NCBI GenBank assembly: GCA_017849455.1
Contig: JAFIGX010000024.1
Location: 434,001-498,000 of the forward strand
DNA from: Pseudobacter sp.
Lineage (GTDB): Bacteria; Bacteroidota; Bacteroidia; Chitinophagales; Chitinophagaceae
Direction of reading: 5' to 3'
Length of the DNA: 64,000 nucleotides
Shown here: one piece after another, positions 36,267 through 45,820 of the stretch
Layout of the letters: each line of letters begins with the position of its first letter
Position numbering within the stretch: the first letter of the stretch is position 1
Program-made: the position numbers and the translations under genes
The notes under the pieces: model-generated
Told to the model about the DNA's origin: nothing
Seen by the model: only the letters and a program-made list of their open reading frames with translations
Databases searched by the model: none

Positions 36267-37039
36267 TCCATACAATAATAAGGGATAAGGCTACCCGTCT
36301 TTTCATTATACTCGGAGGTTTTTTCATCGCCAATGCCATCATCGCAGAAGTGATCGGTGTAAAGATATTTTCCCTGGAAGGCACTTTGGGATTCACCAGG
36401 GTCAGTTTCTCCATGTTGGGGGAAAGCGGTCTATCGTACGATCTCACGGCAGGAGTGATCACCTGGCCTGTGGTCTTCATCATGACGGACATCATCAATG
36501 AATATTATGGAGTACGTGGCGTACGGTTCCTCTCTTTCCTCACGGCTGCGTTCATCGCATTCTGTTTCCTGGTATTCTATTTTGCGATCCATACGGTGCC
36601 GGCCGGATGGTGGGCCGTATCGCAGGGCAAGAATGGCGTTCCCGATATGCAGGCCGCCTACAACCAGGTATTGGGGCAGGGCATGAATATCATCGTGGCT
36701 TCGCTCACCGCCTTTGTGGTAGGGCAGATCACGGATGCCCGCATCTTCAAGCTCATCAAAAAGGTAACGGGAGAAAAACATATCTGGATGCGCGCCACAC
36801 TGTCTACCCTCGTGTCCCAACTGATCGACACGATCGTGGTATTGTATCTCTACCTGTATGTATCGATGGGTTTTTCTTTTCCCAAGGTAACGGCTATTGC
36901 CATGGTCAATTATACCTACAAATTCCTGATCGCGATCCTGATGACGCCGGTGATATACATCATTCATGAGATCATCGAAAGATATCTCGGCAAAACGCTG
37001 GCCCATGAAATGAAACAGGCTGCCATGCAGAACCGTTAG
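36263..37039 (+). CDS. Queuosine precursor transporter (YhhQ/QPTR family)
   Basis: A 258-residue inner-membrane protein of the VUT_1/YhhQ family, which imports queuine precursors for tRNA modification. It shows GFFIANAIIAEVIGVKIF, VFIMTDIINEYYG and ATLSTLVSQLIDTIVVLYLY, all family hallmarks, with six helices. The preceding three-helix protein overlaps it by 4 bp. Confidence 0.9.
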   Translation: MIHTIIRDKATRLFIILGGFFIANAIIAEVIGVKIFSLEGTLGFTRVSFSMLGESGLSYDLTAGVITWPVVFIMTDIINEYYGVRGVRFLSFLTAAFIAFCFLVFYFAIHTVPAGWWAVSQGKNGVPDMQAAYNQVLGQGMNIIVASLTAFVVGQITDARIFKLIKKVTGEKHIWMRATLSTLVSQLIDTIVVLYLYLYVSMGFSFPKVTAIAMVNYTYKFLIAILMTPVIYIIHEIIERYLGKTLAHEMKQAAMQNR

Positions 37040-37554
37040 GAATTGACCCTGACCGGTTTTTCCATTACATAATCATTCATGAAATAATTATTGCCGATAT
37101 CGATATCCTCTTCACGGACCACGGCAAAGCCCAGTCTTTCATAAAAATGTTTTGCTTTATTGTAGCGGTTCACATTCAGTTGGAGCGTGGCGGCGGCAGG
37201 GTCTGTTTCCTGTAATTGCTCGATGATGAAATCTACCAGCGCCTTACCGATACCTTTGCCCTGCGTTTTCGGATGCACATAGATCTTATGCAGCTTGTAA
37301 ATGCCCTGCCCGACCTTACTATAGGATGCAAAGCCGACAGGCTCCTCATTCAATTCTACGATGAGGAACTGGTGCCGCTGGTCGCTGATCTGCCTGTCGA
37401 GCGCAGCAGGGCTATAGTTCATGTTCATCATGTAATCGACCTGCCCAGGGTTGAGGATCTCTTTGTAGGTGCCTGGCCAGATCTGTTGTGCCAGGTAACC
37501 GATCAGGGGTACATCATCGATCGCTGCGAAACGGATCACTAATTCATCACTCAT
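37036..37554 (-). CDS. GNAT family N-acetyltransferase
   Basis: A 172-residue acetyltransferase. The acetyl-CoA site is KIYVHPKTQGKGIGKALVDFI (Q/RxxGxG/A pattern), with LNVNRYNKAKHFYERLGF downstream. Substrate unknown. It is convergent with the queuosine-precursor transporter, with a 4-bp overlap, and lies 5 bp downstream of the PrsW-like gene on the same strand. Confidence 0.88.
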   Translation of the reverse strand: MSDELVIRFAAIDDVPLIGYLAQQIWPGTYKEILNPGQVDYMMNMNYSPAALDRQISDQRHQFLIVELNEEPVGFASYSKVGQGIYKLHKIYVHPKTQGKGIGKALVDFIIEQLQETDPAAATLQLNVNRYNKAKHFYERLGFAVVREEDIDIGNNYFMNDYVMEKPVRVNS

Positions 37555-37559
37555 AATTA

Positions 37560-38291
37560 TTACGATAGATTGTTTGTGTTTTCGAATACCTTTTTCGATA
37601 GTGCCTGATGCAGCCTGATGGAGCGGAATGCCATGCGCATCGCCACATAGTAGGATACCACTGCGCCACCGGCCAGCAGGCTGGTAGACACATACCTTGT
37701 TACATTGGGATTGTTCTGCAGGAAGAGGAAGAAATCATAAGCGCCATGAAAGAAGGCAGCCAGCAAAAGACCCGTCCAGAGCCGGGATGCAGAACGTACC
37801 GGATCGAATTTGGCAAGCCCTGCATGATAACCCATCAGCACACCGAATGCCGCATGTGCCGGAACGGAAAGGAACATACGCAGAATGCCGGTGGTGATAC
37901 CATTCTCGAGCACATACCAGACATTCTCGAAAGTGGCAAAGCCCATGGAGACCATCACGGAATAGATGATACCGTCGAAGGGCTCATTGAAAGCTTTTTG
38001 ACGATAGGCATACCAGCGTAACATGAGATATTTGCTGCCTTCCTCGCTGAAGGCTACGAGGCCAAATGCAAAGACTACATAATACAGGATGGAATAGATG
38101 GAAAAGTAATGTTCCAGCATGGGTTGTAACGCAGTCTGGATAAGGATGGCCGGCAGTGTGCTCAGCACTCCCAGCAGGAAGGAGATCAAAAGATTCTTTA
38201 ATGGCTCCCGGTCATATTTGTCTTTCGAATAGATATAAAAGACAATGGCAATCCCCGGAGCAAGGGCTAAGGCAAGTAGAGAGAGTACCAT
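37560..38291 (-). CDS. PrsW-like intramembrane protease family protein
   Basis: A 243-residue polytopic membrane protein with the family blocks YIYSKDKYDREPLKNLL, FSEEGSKYLMLRWY (EExxK), GFATFENVWYVLENG (FxxxEN) and HAAFGVLMGYHAG. These hold the putative catalytic Glu and His residues of the PrsW/CAAX-like superfamily. PrsW cleaves anti-sigma factors in Bacillus; the target here is unknown. An ATG at 38330 is an alternative start. Confidence 0.85.
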   Translation of the reverse strand: MVLSLLALALAPGIAIVFYIYSKDKYDREPLKNLLISFLLGVLSTLPAILIQTALQPMLEHYFSIYSILYYVVFAFGLVAFSEEGSKYLMLRWYAYRQKAFNEPFDGIIYSVMVSMGFATFENVWYVLENGITTGILRMFLSVPAHAAFGVLMGYHAGLAKFDPVRSASRLWTGLLLAAFFHGAYDFFLFLQNNPNVTRYVSTSLLAGGAVVSYYVAMRMAFRSIRLHQALSKKVFENTNNLS

Positions 38292-38373
38292 AGCCAAAAA
38301 TAAAGAAAAGGGTTGAAGATGGAAGGTCAAAAAGTCTTAATTTCCGGGATCAATCCAATCAGCCTTCACCAAC

Positions 38374-41181
38374 ATGTTAAAAAGTTTCCTGACTATCCTG
38401 AGCCTCACGGCCACCTTTTCTTCCTTTGCTCAGCAATTCGGTGGTCACCCGCCATCCACCCGCTGGAGGCAGATCAACACCGATTCGGTCCGGGTAGTAT
38501 TTCCCGACGGGCTGCAGCGGCAGGCAGCGGAAGTAACAGGCATCATCCACCGGCTGGGCCTGCGGCCACTGGCGCCCCTGGGAAATGATCTCCATAAGAT
38601 CAGTATCGTGCTGCAACCGCGCACCACGCTGGCGAACGGATATGTGGGACTGGGCCCCTGGCGAAGCGAATTCCTGCTCACGCCACCACAGAACAGTTTC
38701 GACCTGGGAAGCCTTACCTGGCATCGTACGCTCGCCCTGCATGAATTCCGTCATGTTGAACAATATAGTAATTTCCGAAAAGGCATTTCCAAAGCTGCCT
38801 ATATCCTTTTTGGTGAGCAGGGGCAGGAGCTTGTGAACAGCACAGCGGTCCCCAACTGGTTCTGGGAAGGCGATGCGGTTTACCAGGAAACGCAGCTCAG
38901 TGAGCAGGGCAGAGGACGGCTTCCTTCATTTTTCAATGGCTATCATTCACTGTGGGCCGCCGGTAAACGATATTCCTGGATGAAGTTGCGCAATGGCTCC
39001 TTCCGTGATTACATACCTGATCACTATCGCCTCGGTTATATGATGGTGGCTTATGGCCGCGAAAAATACGGGGACGATATATGGCAAAAGATCACTGATG
39101 ATGCGGCCCGCTTCAGGGGGCCTTTTTATCCATTTCAACGCGCTGTAAAAAAATACACGGGCCAGTCGTACCCCGCTTTCAGGGAAGCCGCCCTTCAGTA
39201 TTTCAGCGCACCGCTCGCCGATGCTTCCAGATCATCGGTCGACGAATGGGCCGGCCGGCAGAAACATTTTTATGGGGATGAAGAATACCCACAGTGGCTG
39301 AACGATCATCAACTGGTATTGGTCCGCAGCAGCTATAAAAAGATCCCTGCCTTCTACATACAGGATATCAGTAGCGGTGAAAAACGGCAACTGCGTGTAA
39401 AAGATATCTCCCTCGATAATTATTTCTCGCTCCGCAACCACCGCATCGTATACGCGGCCTATGAGCCTGATGCCCGCTGGCGATGGAAAGATTTTTCGGA
39501 GATCAGGCTGCTCGATGTGAATACGAATGAGCAGCGAACGGTCACCAGCCGCTCTCATTATTTTGCGCCCGATATCAGTGACGACGGCCAGCAGATCGTG
39601 GCGGTATATGCAGAGCCCGGCAAAGAGGCTGAACTACACCTGCTCGATACGAAAGGAACTGTGCTGCAAAAATTGCCCAACCAGGAGCATTACTTCTACA
39701 CCTATCCGAAATTCGCCGGTGCTGCGCATATCATCTCGGCCATGCGTAATGCACAGGGAGAAATGGCGCTTTGCCGGATCGGGCTGAAGGATGGTGCTGT
39801 TGAAAACCTCACTCCATGGTCCGACAACCTTATCGGCTTCCCGGCCATCCAGGGCGATACGATCTGTTTTACGGCAACGCATGGTCAACTGGACCGGTTG
39901 TTCATGCTCGTTGGTAAACAGCTTTTCCTTGTTAAGCCGCCGGGCGCCTCTGCCTATACCGGCCAATACCAGTTGCAGGTAGCGCATGGACGCGTAGCCT
40001 GGATCAATTTTACGGCAGCGGGCGATCACCTGCAGGAAGGGCCGCTGGCCGATGCCAAAGCCGAACCTGTGAACCTGGCGGAGCTTGCCTCCGCATTACC
40101 GGGTTACCAGGTGAACACATTGGGAAAACAGGCCACCATCCATGCCAGCCCTGCCGATACGCTCTTCCCGGTAAGCAAATATTCAGCCTCCTTCCGCCTG
40201 TTCAATTTTCATAGCTGGCGCCCGTTCATCAATGATCCTGATTATACCTTCTCACTGCTGAGCGAGAATGTGCTCAATACATTGCAATCCGAAGTATACT
40301 TCAACTACAACAATAATGAGAAGAATAAGGAGTTTGGCCTCAACCTGACCTATGCAGCTTTATATCCCTGGATCAGGATCGGTTCCAGCTATACGATCGA
40401 CCGGCCGGCTTTATTCAGGAACAGGGTCATCTATTACAATGAGTGGAGAAGTACAGCAGGATTATTGATCCCCTGGAATTTTTCAAGTGGCAGGCTCAAT
40501 CGCTTTATCACCATCGGTTCTGATATCGGTTACAGCAAGCGTTTTTTCCAGGGCATTTATAAAGATACATTCGACAACAGGGGCTTTGCTTACTTCACTG
40601 CTTATGCGAATATCTCGTTTCAGTCGCAGCAGGCGCGTCAACATATCTATCCCCGATGGGCGCAGACCTTACAGCTCCGGTATAACCGGGCTGTCAATAT
40701 CCTCGATGCCGACCAGTTCCTGGCTTCAGCCTACTGGTACTTCCCGGGGCTGGGTAATACCCATAATCTTGTGATCAATACTGCCTTCCAGCAACGCGAC
40801 CTTATGCAGAATGCTACTTTCTCCAGCAGCTTCCCTTTTTCGAGGGGATATATAGGTGTGAACCTGTACAGGATGTTGAAGGCAGGGGCCAATTATCATC
40901 TTCCGCTGGTATATCCCGACTGGGGATTCGGGAATATCGTTTACTTCATGCGGGTGCGCGCCAACCTGTTCTTCGATTACACCCGTGTAACGAACCGCCT
41001 CAAGGCCGATTTCGATCTGCGGTCTTACGGAGCGGAAATATTCTTCGACACCAAATGGTGGAACCAGCACAACGTAAACTTCGGGTTCCGTTACAGCAGG
41101 CTGATGGATGGAGAACTACAGGGACTTGCGCCCAACCAGTGGGAATTTATACTGCCGGTTAATTTATTGGGGTCGAGGTAA
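38374..41181 (+). CDS. Gluzincin-like peptidase domain fused to a TolB-like propeller and outer-membrane barrel
   Basis: A 935-residue exported protein with a signal peptide (to about residue 19). The N-terminal domain has HEFRH (H123, E124, H127) and, about 40 residues on, PNWFWEGDAVYQE (E165), the HExxH...E zinc site of gluzincins. A TolB/WD-like propeller follows (about 250-590; FAPDISDDGQQIVAVY, FYTYPKFAGAAHIIS). The last third has alternating aromatic strands typical of an outer-membrane barrel (YSRLMDGELQGLAPNQWEF). Protease activity is inferred. Monocistronic. Confidence 0.75.
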   Translation: MLKSFLTILSLTATFSSFAQQFGGHPPSTRWRQINTDSVRVVFPDGLQRQAAEVTGIIHRLGLRPLAPLGNDLHKISIVLQPRTTLANGYVGLGPWRSEFLLTPPQNSFDLGSLTWHRTLALHEFRHVEQYSNFRKGISKAAYILFGEQGQELVNSTAVPNWFWEGDAVYQETQLSEQGRGRLPSFFNGYHSLWAAGKRYSWMKLRNGSFRDYIPDHYRLGYMMVAYGREKYGDDIWQKITDDAARFRGPFYPFQRAVKKYTGQSYPAFREAALQYFSAPLADASRSSVDEWAGRQKHFYGDEEYPQWLNDHQLVLVRSSYKKIPAFYIQDISSGEKRQLRVKDISLDNYFSLRNHRIVYAAYEPDARWRWKDFSEIRLLDVNTNEQRTVTSRSHYFAPDISDDGQQIVAVYAEPGKEAELHLLDTKGTVLQKLPNQEHYFYTYPKFAGAAHIISAMRNAQGEMALCRIGLKDGAVENLTPWSDNLIGFPAIQGDTICFTATHGQLDRLFMLVGKQLFLVKPPGASAYTGQYQLQVAHGRVAWINFTAAGDHLQEGPLADAKAEPVNLAELASALPGYQVNTLGKQATIHASPADTLFPVSKYSASFRLFNFHSWRPFINDPDYTFSLLSENVLNTLQSEVYFNYNNNEKNKEFGLNLTYAALYPWIRIGSSYTIDRPALFRNRVIYYNEWRSTAGLLIPWNFSSGRLNRFITIGSDIGYSKRFFQGIYKDTFDNRGFAYFTAYANISFQSQQARQHIYPRWAQTLQLRYNRAVNILDADQFLASAYWYFPGLGNTHNLVINTAFQQRDLMQNATFSSSFPFSRGYIGVNLYRMLKAGANYHLPLVYPDWGFGNIVYFMRVRANLFFDYTRVTNRLKADFDLRSYGAEIFFDTKWWNQHNVNFGFRYSRLMDGELQGLAPNQWEFILPVNLLGSR

Positions 41182-41225
41182 AATTGTTTGTGGTTGGTGG
41201 TTGCAACCACCAACCACAAACAATT
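41182..41225. repeat. Perfect 44-bp palindrome, GGTTGGTGG dialect
   Basis: Two 22-bp arms with no spacer (41182-41203 and 41204-41225), built of TTGTGGTTGGTGGTTG and its complement. It fills the convergent gap between the gluzincin-like gene and valS and could also act as a terminator. Confidence 0.95.
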
Positions 41226-41231
41226 CCGGAA

Positions 41232-43901
41232 CTATAATCTCGAGAGACTTTCCTTGATATTCCTTATCCGCGTCTCTGCATCCGATTTTTTCTTTCTTTC
41301 CAGTTCTACTACGTCGGGTTTGGCATTCTGCACGAAACGCTCATTGCCCAGTTTCTTTTCGACAGATGCCAGGAAATCCTGCTGGTATTGTAATTCCTTC
41401 ATCAGTTCTTCCTTGTGTGAGCCTGTGTCGAGTGTATTTTCGGTAGCGATAAACAATTTGTGATTCCTGACCACAACAGACAGGGCATCTGCCGGCTGGT
41501 GAGCGCTGTTTTCAACTTTCTCCGCCTTTACCTGTCTTTTCAGGATTTCGAAGAACCTGCTGAAATGTTGTTCCGCTACATGGACTGTGAAAGCTCCATG
41601 CAGGTTCAGTTTGTTTTTCGTATTCCGTATTTCGGTGATGAATTCTTTCAGGAGTTCACCTTCTTCGAGACAGTCCCTGTCGATGGCTGCGACTGGTGCG
41701 AACTGCTTCACGCAGAGGTCATCTTTATTGCTTTCCCGCAGCAGGTGATACACTTCCTCCGTAATAAATGGCATGAAAGGATGAAGTAGTTGCATCAGGT
41801 CTTCGAAGAAACCTATGGTCTTTTCAAAAGTCGCTGCATCGATCGGGGTATTGAATTCCGGTTTCACCCATTCCAGGTACCAACTGCAGAAATCATCCCA
41901 GATCAGGCTGTAGATACGTTTCAGGGCTTCACTGAGCTTGAATTCGGCATAGAGCTTTTCTACATCTGCTTTGGTCTGGTCCATCTTGCTTTCAAACCAG
42001 GCGACGGCGAACTCACAATGTATGGGCTGTGGTATCCACTTATTCACTTCACCGCCTTCACCTTCGTTGGCGAAACCGGGAGTGGCCGATTCTTTGGAAG
42101 CCGGCTTCCAAATTGTCTTTACCAGCTTGAGGGCATTCCAGATCTTGTTATTGAAATTGCGGCCCTGTTCTGGTGAGCTGTCATCGAAGAGCAGGTCATT
42201 ACCGGCGGGGGAGGAGATCATGATGCCGAAGCGAACGGCGTCGGCGCCCGATTTTCCGATCAGTTCCAGCAGGTCGGGGGAGTTGCCGAGGCTCTTGCTC
42301 ATTTTCCGGCCTTGTTTATCGCGCACCATGCCGGTAAAATACACATCGCTGAAAGGTTTTTCGTGCATGTATTCCATACCGGCCATGATCATGCGCGCCA
42401 CCCAGAAAAAGATGATGTCCTGTCCGGTCACGAGTACCGATGTGGGATAATAATAGTTGATCTCCGGGTTACCGGGTTGGGTAATGCCTTTGAACACTTC
42501 CATAGGCCAGAGCCAGGACGAGAACCAGGTATCGAGCACGTCCTCATCCTGTTTCAGATGGGCGGTGGCGTTATATTTTTCCTTGTAGGCAAGAAGGGCC
42601 TCACGCTCATTCTCTGCCACAACATAATTTCCCTTCTCATCATACCAGGCAGGTATTCTTTGTCCCCACCACAACTGGCGGCTGATACACCAGTCCTTCA
42701 CATTTTCAAGCCAGTATTTATAGGTAGCGAGGAATTTATCGCCGGGGTGAATACGGACAGCCCCACTGGTCACGGCTTCCAGGGCTTTGTCGGCCAGGGA
42801 GCGCATAGCCACGAACCATTGTGTGGAGATGCGCGGCTCTACCACGGCATTGGTGCGTTGAGAGAAGCCGAGCCGGGTTTGGTAATCTTCCTCTTTGATC
42901 AGCAACCCTTCCTCCTTCAGTTTTTTCACCACCTCCCTGCGTGCGTCGAAGCGGTCGAGGCCCACGAACACTTCAGCGGCAGGGCTGAGGGTGCCGTCTT
43001 CATTGAGCGTGTCGACGATCGGAAGGTTATGTTTGAGGCCCAGGTTATAGTCGTTGATATCATGTGCCGGCGTCACTTTCAAAGCGCCGGTACCGAATTC
43101 TTTGTCTACATATTCATCGAAAATGATAGGAACGGTGCGGCCCACCAGTGGAATGATCACCTGTTTTCCTTTGAAGGCGGCATAGCGTTCATCGGTAGGG
43201 TTCACGCAGACTGCCGTATCACCCATAATGGTTTCGGGTCGCTGGGTGGCGATGGTGATGAATTGTTCGCCGCTCCTGTCATCGGCGATCCTGTATTTTA
43301 CATAGTATAATTTCCCCTGTATCTCTTTGTATTCAACCTCTTCATCACTGAGGGCTGTTTTGGCAGCGGGGTCCCAGTTGATCATACGTGCGCCACGGTA
43401 GATCAGTCCTTTTTTATAGAGATCGGTAAATACCCTGATCACCGCCCTGTAATAATCGGGGTCCATGGTGAAAGTTACCCTGTCCCAGTCGACACTGCAT
43501 CCCAGTTTTTCGATCTGGTTATAAATGATGCCACCGTATTTTTCTTTCCATTCGAAAGCATAGCGGAGGAATTCATCGCGGGTGAGCCCCGATTTTTTGA
43601 TGCCTTTCTCTTTTTCCAGCATCTGCACTACTTTGGCTTCGGTTGCAATGGAGGCATGGTCGCTGCCGGGCACCCAGCAGGCGTTGAACCCACTCATGCG
43701 GGCCTTGCGAACGAGGATATCCTGTACCGTTTCATTCAGGGTATGGCCCATGTGCAGCACGCCGGTCACATTGGGTGGGGGGATCACCACGGTGAATGCC
43801 GGGCGATCGTCGGGCCTGCTGTTGAAATAACGCTTTTCTTTCCAGTGCCGGTACCATTTTTCTTCTGCCGTTGCCGGATTGTAGTTCTTGCTCAATTCCA
43901 T
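41232..43901 (-). CDS. valS: Valyl-tRNA synthetase
   Basis: An 889-residue class I synthetase. It has the HIGH motif in PPPNVTGVLHMGHTL (near residue 50), the editing domain, the KMSKS motif in GRKMSKSLGNSPD (near 532), an anticodon-binding domain and the C-terminal coiled coil. It charges tRNA-Val; a tRNA-Val gene also lies in this window. The start is placed at MELSKNYNPATAEEKWY, after a TACCTTTG promoter. Confidence 0.96.
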   Translation of the reverse strand: MELSKNYNPATAEEKWYRHWKEKRYFNSRPDDRPAFTVVIPPPNVTGVLHMGHTLNETVQDILVRKARMSGFNACWVPGSDHASIATEAKVVQMLEKEKGIKKSGLTRDEFLRYAFEWKEKYGGIIYNQIEKLGCSVDWDRVTFTMDPDYYRAVIRVFTDLYKKGLIYRGARMINWDPAAKTALSDEEVEYKEIQGKLYYVKYRIADDRSGEQFITIATQRPETIMGDTAVCVNPTDERYAAFKGKQVIIPLVGRTVPIIFDEYVDKEFGTGALKVTPAHDINDYNLGLKHNLPIVDTLNEDGTLSPAAEVFVGLDRFDARREVVKKLKEEGLLIKEEDYQTRLGFSQRTNAVVEPRISTQWFVAMRSLADKALEAVTSGAVRIHPGDKFLATYKYWLENVKDWCISRQLWWGQRIPAWYDEKGNYVVAENEREALLAYKEKYNATAHLKQDEDVLDTWFSSWLWPMEVFKGITQPGNPEINYYYPTSVLVTGQDIIFFWVARMIMAGMEYMHEKPFSDVYFTGMVRDKQGRKMSKSLGNSPDLLELIGKSGADAVRFGIMISSPAGNDLLFDDSSPEQGRNFNNKIWNALKLVKTIWKPASKESATPGFANEGEGGEVNKWIPQPIHCEFAVAWFESKMDQTKADVEKLYAEFKLSEALKRIYSLIWDDFCSWYLEWVKPEFNTPIDAATFEKTIGFFEDLMQLLHPFMPFITEEVYHLLRESNKDDLCVKQFAPVAAIDRDCLEEGELLKEFITEIRNTKNKLNLHGAFTVHVAEQHFSRFFEILKRQVKAEKVENSAHQPADALSVVVRNHKLFIATENTLDTGSHKEELMKELQYQQDFLASVEKKLGNERFVQNAKPDVVELERKKKSDAETRIRNIKESLSRL

Positions 43902-44068
43902 AGATAAAATCCCGTTCAAGGGAGTGCAAAGGTAGGTATAAAAGGCAAGAGGTAGAAGAGGACAGGGTATCCTCCATCTACCTCCTGGCTATAAAATCTT
44001 GTTAGGCCGGTTATGGTGCCGGGCGATTTGTGGTTCGGTCGGAAAACGCGGATCGCTGTCCGGGTACA
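43902..44068. other. valS upstream region
   Basis: Holds the valS promoter and the 3' end of the small membrane gene. No other feature was seen. Confidence 0.4.
43927..43934 (-). promoter_or_regulatory. Promoter -7 element for valS
   Basis: TACCTTTG on the minus strand, 25 bp before the valS ATG, is an exact TAnnTTTG match. Confidence 0.65.
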
Positions 44069-44179
44069 TTATGCATACCAGTACAGGTATGTCAGGAGCA
44101 TGATCAGGCAAAGGAATCCAAGGGCGATCAAAGCAATTTTAGCATTTTCTCCCAGGTGAAACTGATGTTGTTTTTTCAT
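44069..44179 (-). CDS. 36-residue single-helix membrane protein
   Basis: An ATG at 44179 opens a frame of 36 codons: a basic, polar N-terminus (MKKQHQFHLGENAK) and one hydrophobic helix (IALIALGFLCLIMLLTYLYW). The stop is at 44069-44071. A promoter-like TAACTTTG lies about 157 bp upstream, leaving a long leader. No family was recognised; the charge pattern and helix suggest a real small inner-membrane protein. Confidence 0.55.
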   Translation of the reverse strand: MKKQHQFHLGENAKIALIALGFLCLIMLLTYLYWYA

Positions 44180-44335
44180 ACGCTAACACGTTTTTTAATG
44201 TTGAAAAACCGTACGATCAGAAGCCATCGGCTTTCACAGGATTACGATGTTAGGGGTTCATCACGGAGATACAGGTCTACGATTCGGGAGAGTGGGGTAA
44301 TGCGAATCTTATTCAGGGCTTTGTTGGGTCAACTG

Positions 44336-44343
44336 CAAAGTTA
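44336..44343 (-). promoter_or_regulatory. Leftward promoter -7 element
   Basis: TAACTTTG on the minus strand with a TTG about 20 bp upstream. It would transcribe the 36-residue membrane gene with a leader of about 150 nt, and it diverges from the nuclease gene at 44410. Confidence 0.5.
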
Positions 44344-44409
44344 ATATACAGAATTTATCGGTGCAAGCCTAAATTTTTTAGCATTCTTCCTATCTTTAAC
44401 ATTCGTTTG

Positions 44410-45783
44410 ATGTACGCAATAGTGGATATAGAAACTACGGGCGGATACGCAGCCAATAATGACATCACGGAAGTAGCGATCGTGCTGCATGACGGGGAAA
44501 AAGTGCTGAACCGCTTCGAGAGCCTGGTAAAACCGGTTGTGGCCATACCTTATTATATCGAATCCCTCACAGGGATCACGGCAGAAATGGTAGCAGATGC
44601 CCCTCCGTTCGGCGAAGTGGCGCCCGTCATTCACGACCTGCTCAAGGATACCGTGTTCATCGCCCATAATGTCAACTTCGATTATTCTTTTCTCAAGCAT
44701 CATCTTTCACAGGCGGGCTATGAACTGGAGAACCAGAAGCTTTGCACAGTCAGGCTTACCCGGAAGGTATTCCCCGGACTTCCATCTTACAGTCTGGGTA
44801 ACCTCTGCCGGCATTTCAGCATCGGTATCGAGAACCGGCACCGCGCCGGTGGCGATGTGGACGCAACGGTAAGACTGTTCGAGCACCTGTTAATTAATGG
44901 GGCCCTTCCGCATATCCAGCAAACGGTTAAAAAAAGAGGGGCCGAGCAATCACTGCCTCCGCATCTCCCCAAAGAAGATATCGAACAGTTGCCTTATACG
45001 CCCGGCGTTTATTATTTCCACGACCAGAAAGGCAAAGTGATCTATGTAGGTAAGGCCAAGAACCTGAAATACCGTGTGAAAAGCCATTTCACCCATAATG
45101 GAGCAGGCCGCCAGCGCCAGGACTTCTTACGGAATATTTTCAATATCACCTACGAGCCCTGCGGAACGGAACTGATGGCCTTCATCCTGGAAAGCATCGA
45201 GATCAAAAGACTATGGCCTGCCTTCAATTACAGCCAGAAAAGATTTTCGCCGGCCTATGGCCTTTATCTGTATGAAGACAGGAGCGGTTACCAGCGATTG
45301 GCGATCGACAAAAAGAAAAAACATCTCCAGCCACTGTATACATTCAATCTTCTGATAGAAGGGCACAGGCTGATGCGCAAGCTGATCGCACAGTTCAGTC
45401 TCTGTTCCAAATTATGCTTCATGCAAACAGACCATGAACCTTGCGTGGGATTGCAGGAGGGCACCTGCCTCGGCGCCTGTGAGCACCGGGAGCCGGTGGA
45501 TGAATACAATGCCAGGGTACAGGCAGCGATCGCTTACCTGGAACAGTTATTGCCCTCCTTCGCTGTGGTCGATGAAGGTCATCAGTCATCCGAACAAAGC
45601 TGCATCCTCGTTGAAAAAGGCAGGTTCTATGGTATGGGATATGTGCCGACCGACCATTCAATCGCCGACCTCGATTCGCTCAAGGCACACCTCAAAAGAT
45701 ATCCCGAAAATGATTATATCCGTGGACTGATCTACCAGTATGTGGAACGATACCCACAGAAAAAGCTGGCGTTTGAATGTTGA
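44410..45783 (+). CDS. DEDDh exonuclease fused to a GIY-YIG endonuclease domain
   Basis: A 457-residue nuclease. The N-terminal DnaQ-like exonuclease has YAIVDIETTG, HNVNFDYSFL and HRAGGDVDAT (DEDDh residues, 1-165). A UvrC/Cho-like GIY-YIG domain follows (LPYTPGVYYFHDQKGKVIYVGKAKNLKYRVKSHF region, about 195-285), then a C-terminal region with Cys residues. Such fusions are annotated as DNA polymerase III epsilon-like/Cho-type repair nucleases. The start is the ATG at 44410 after a TATCTTTA element. Confidence 0.9.
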   Translation: MYAIVDIETTGGYAANNDITEVAIVLHDGEKVLNRFESLVKPVVAIPYYIESLTGITAEMVADAPPFGEVAPVIHDLLKDTVFIAHNVNFDYSFLKHHLSQAGYELENQKLCTVRLTRKVFPGLPSYSLGNLCRHFSIGIENRHRAGGDVDATVRLFEHLLINGALPHIQQTVKKRGAEQSLPPHLPKEDIEQLPYTPGVYYFHDQKGKVIYVGKAKNLKYRVKSHFTHNGAGRQRQDFLRNIFNITYEPCGTELMAFILESIEIKRLWPAFNYSQKRFSPAYGLYLYEDRSGYQRLAIDKKKKHLQPLYTFNLLIEGHRLMRKLIAQFSLCSKLCFMQTDHEPCVGLQEGTCLGACEHREPVDEYNARVQAAIAYLEQLLPSFAVVDEGHQSSEQSCILVEKGRFYGMGYVPTDHSIADLDSLKAHLKRYPENDYIRGLIYQYVERYPQKKLAFEC

Positions 45784-45820
45784 ACTTTGTTTTCTTAGAT
45801 TAGCGACAAGATCCGCATAT

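Noticed and set aside
36263..36290. preQ1 riboswitch before the queuosine-precursor transporter
   Set aside because: The transporter start overlaps the preceding gene and no leader with a suitable fold is available.
42312..43310. 332-codon plus frame opposite valS
   Set aside because: It is antisense to the synthetase active-site region, so it is not a separate gene.
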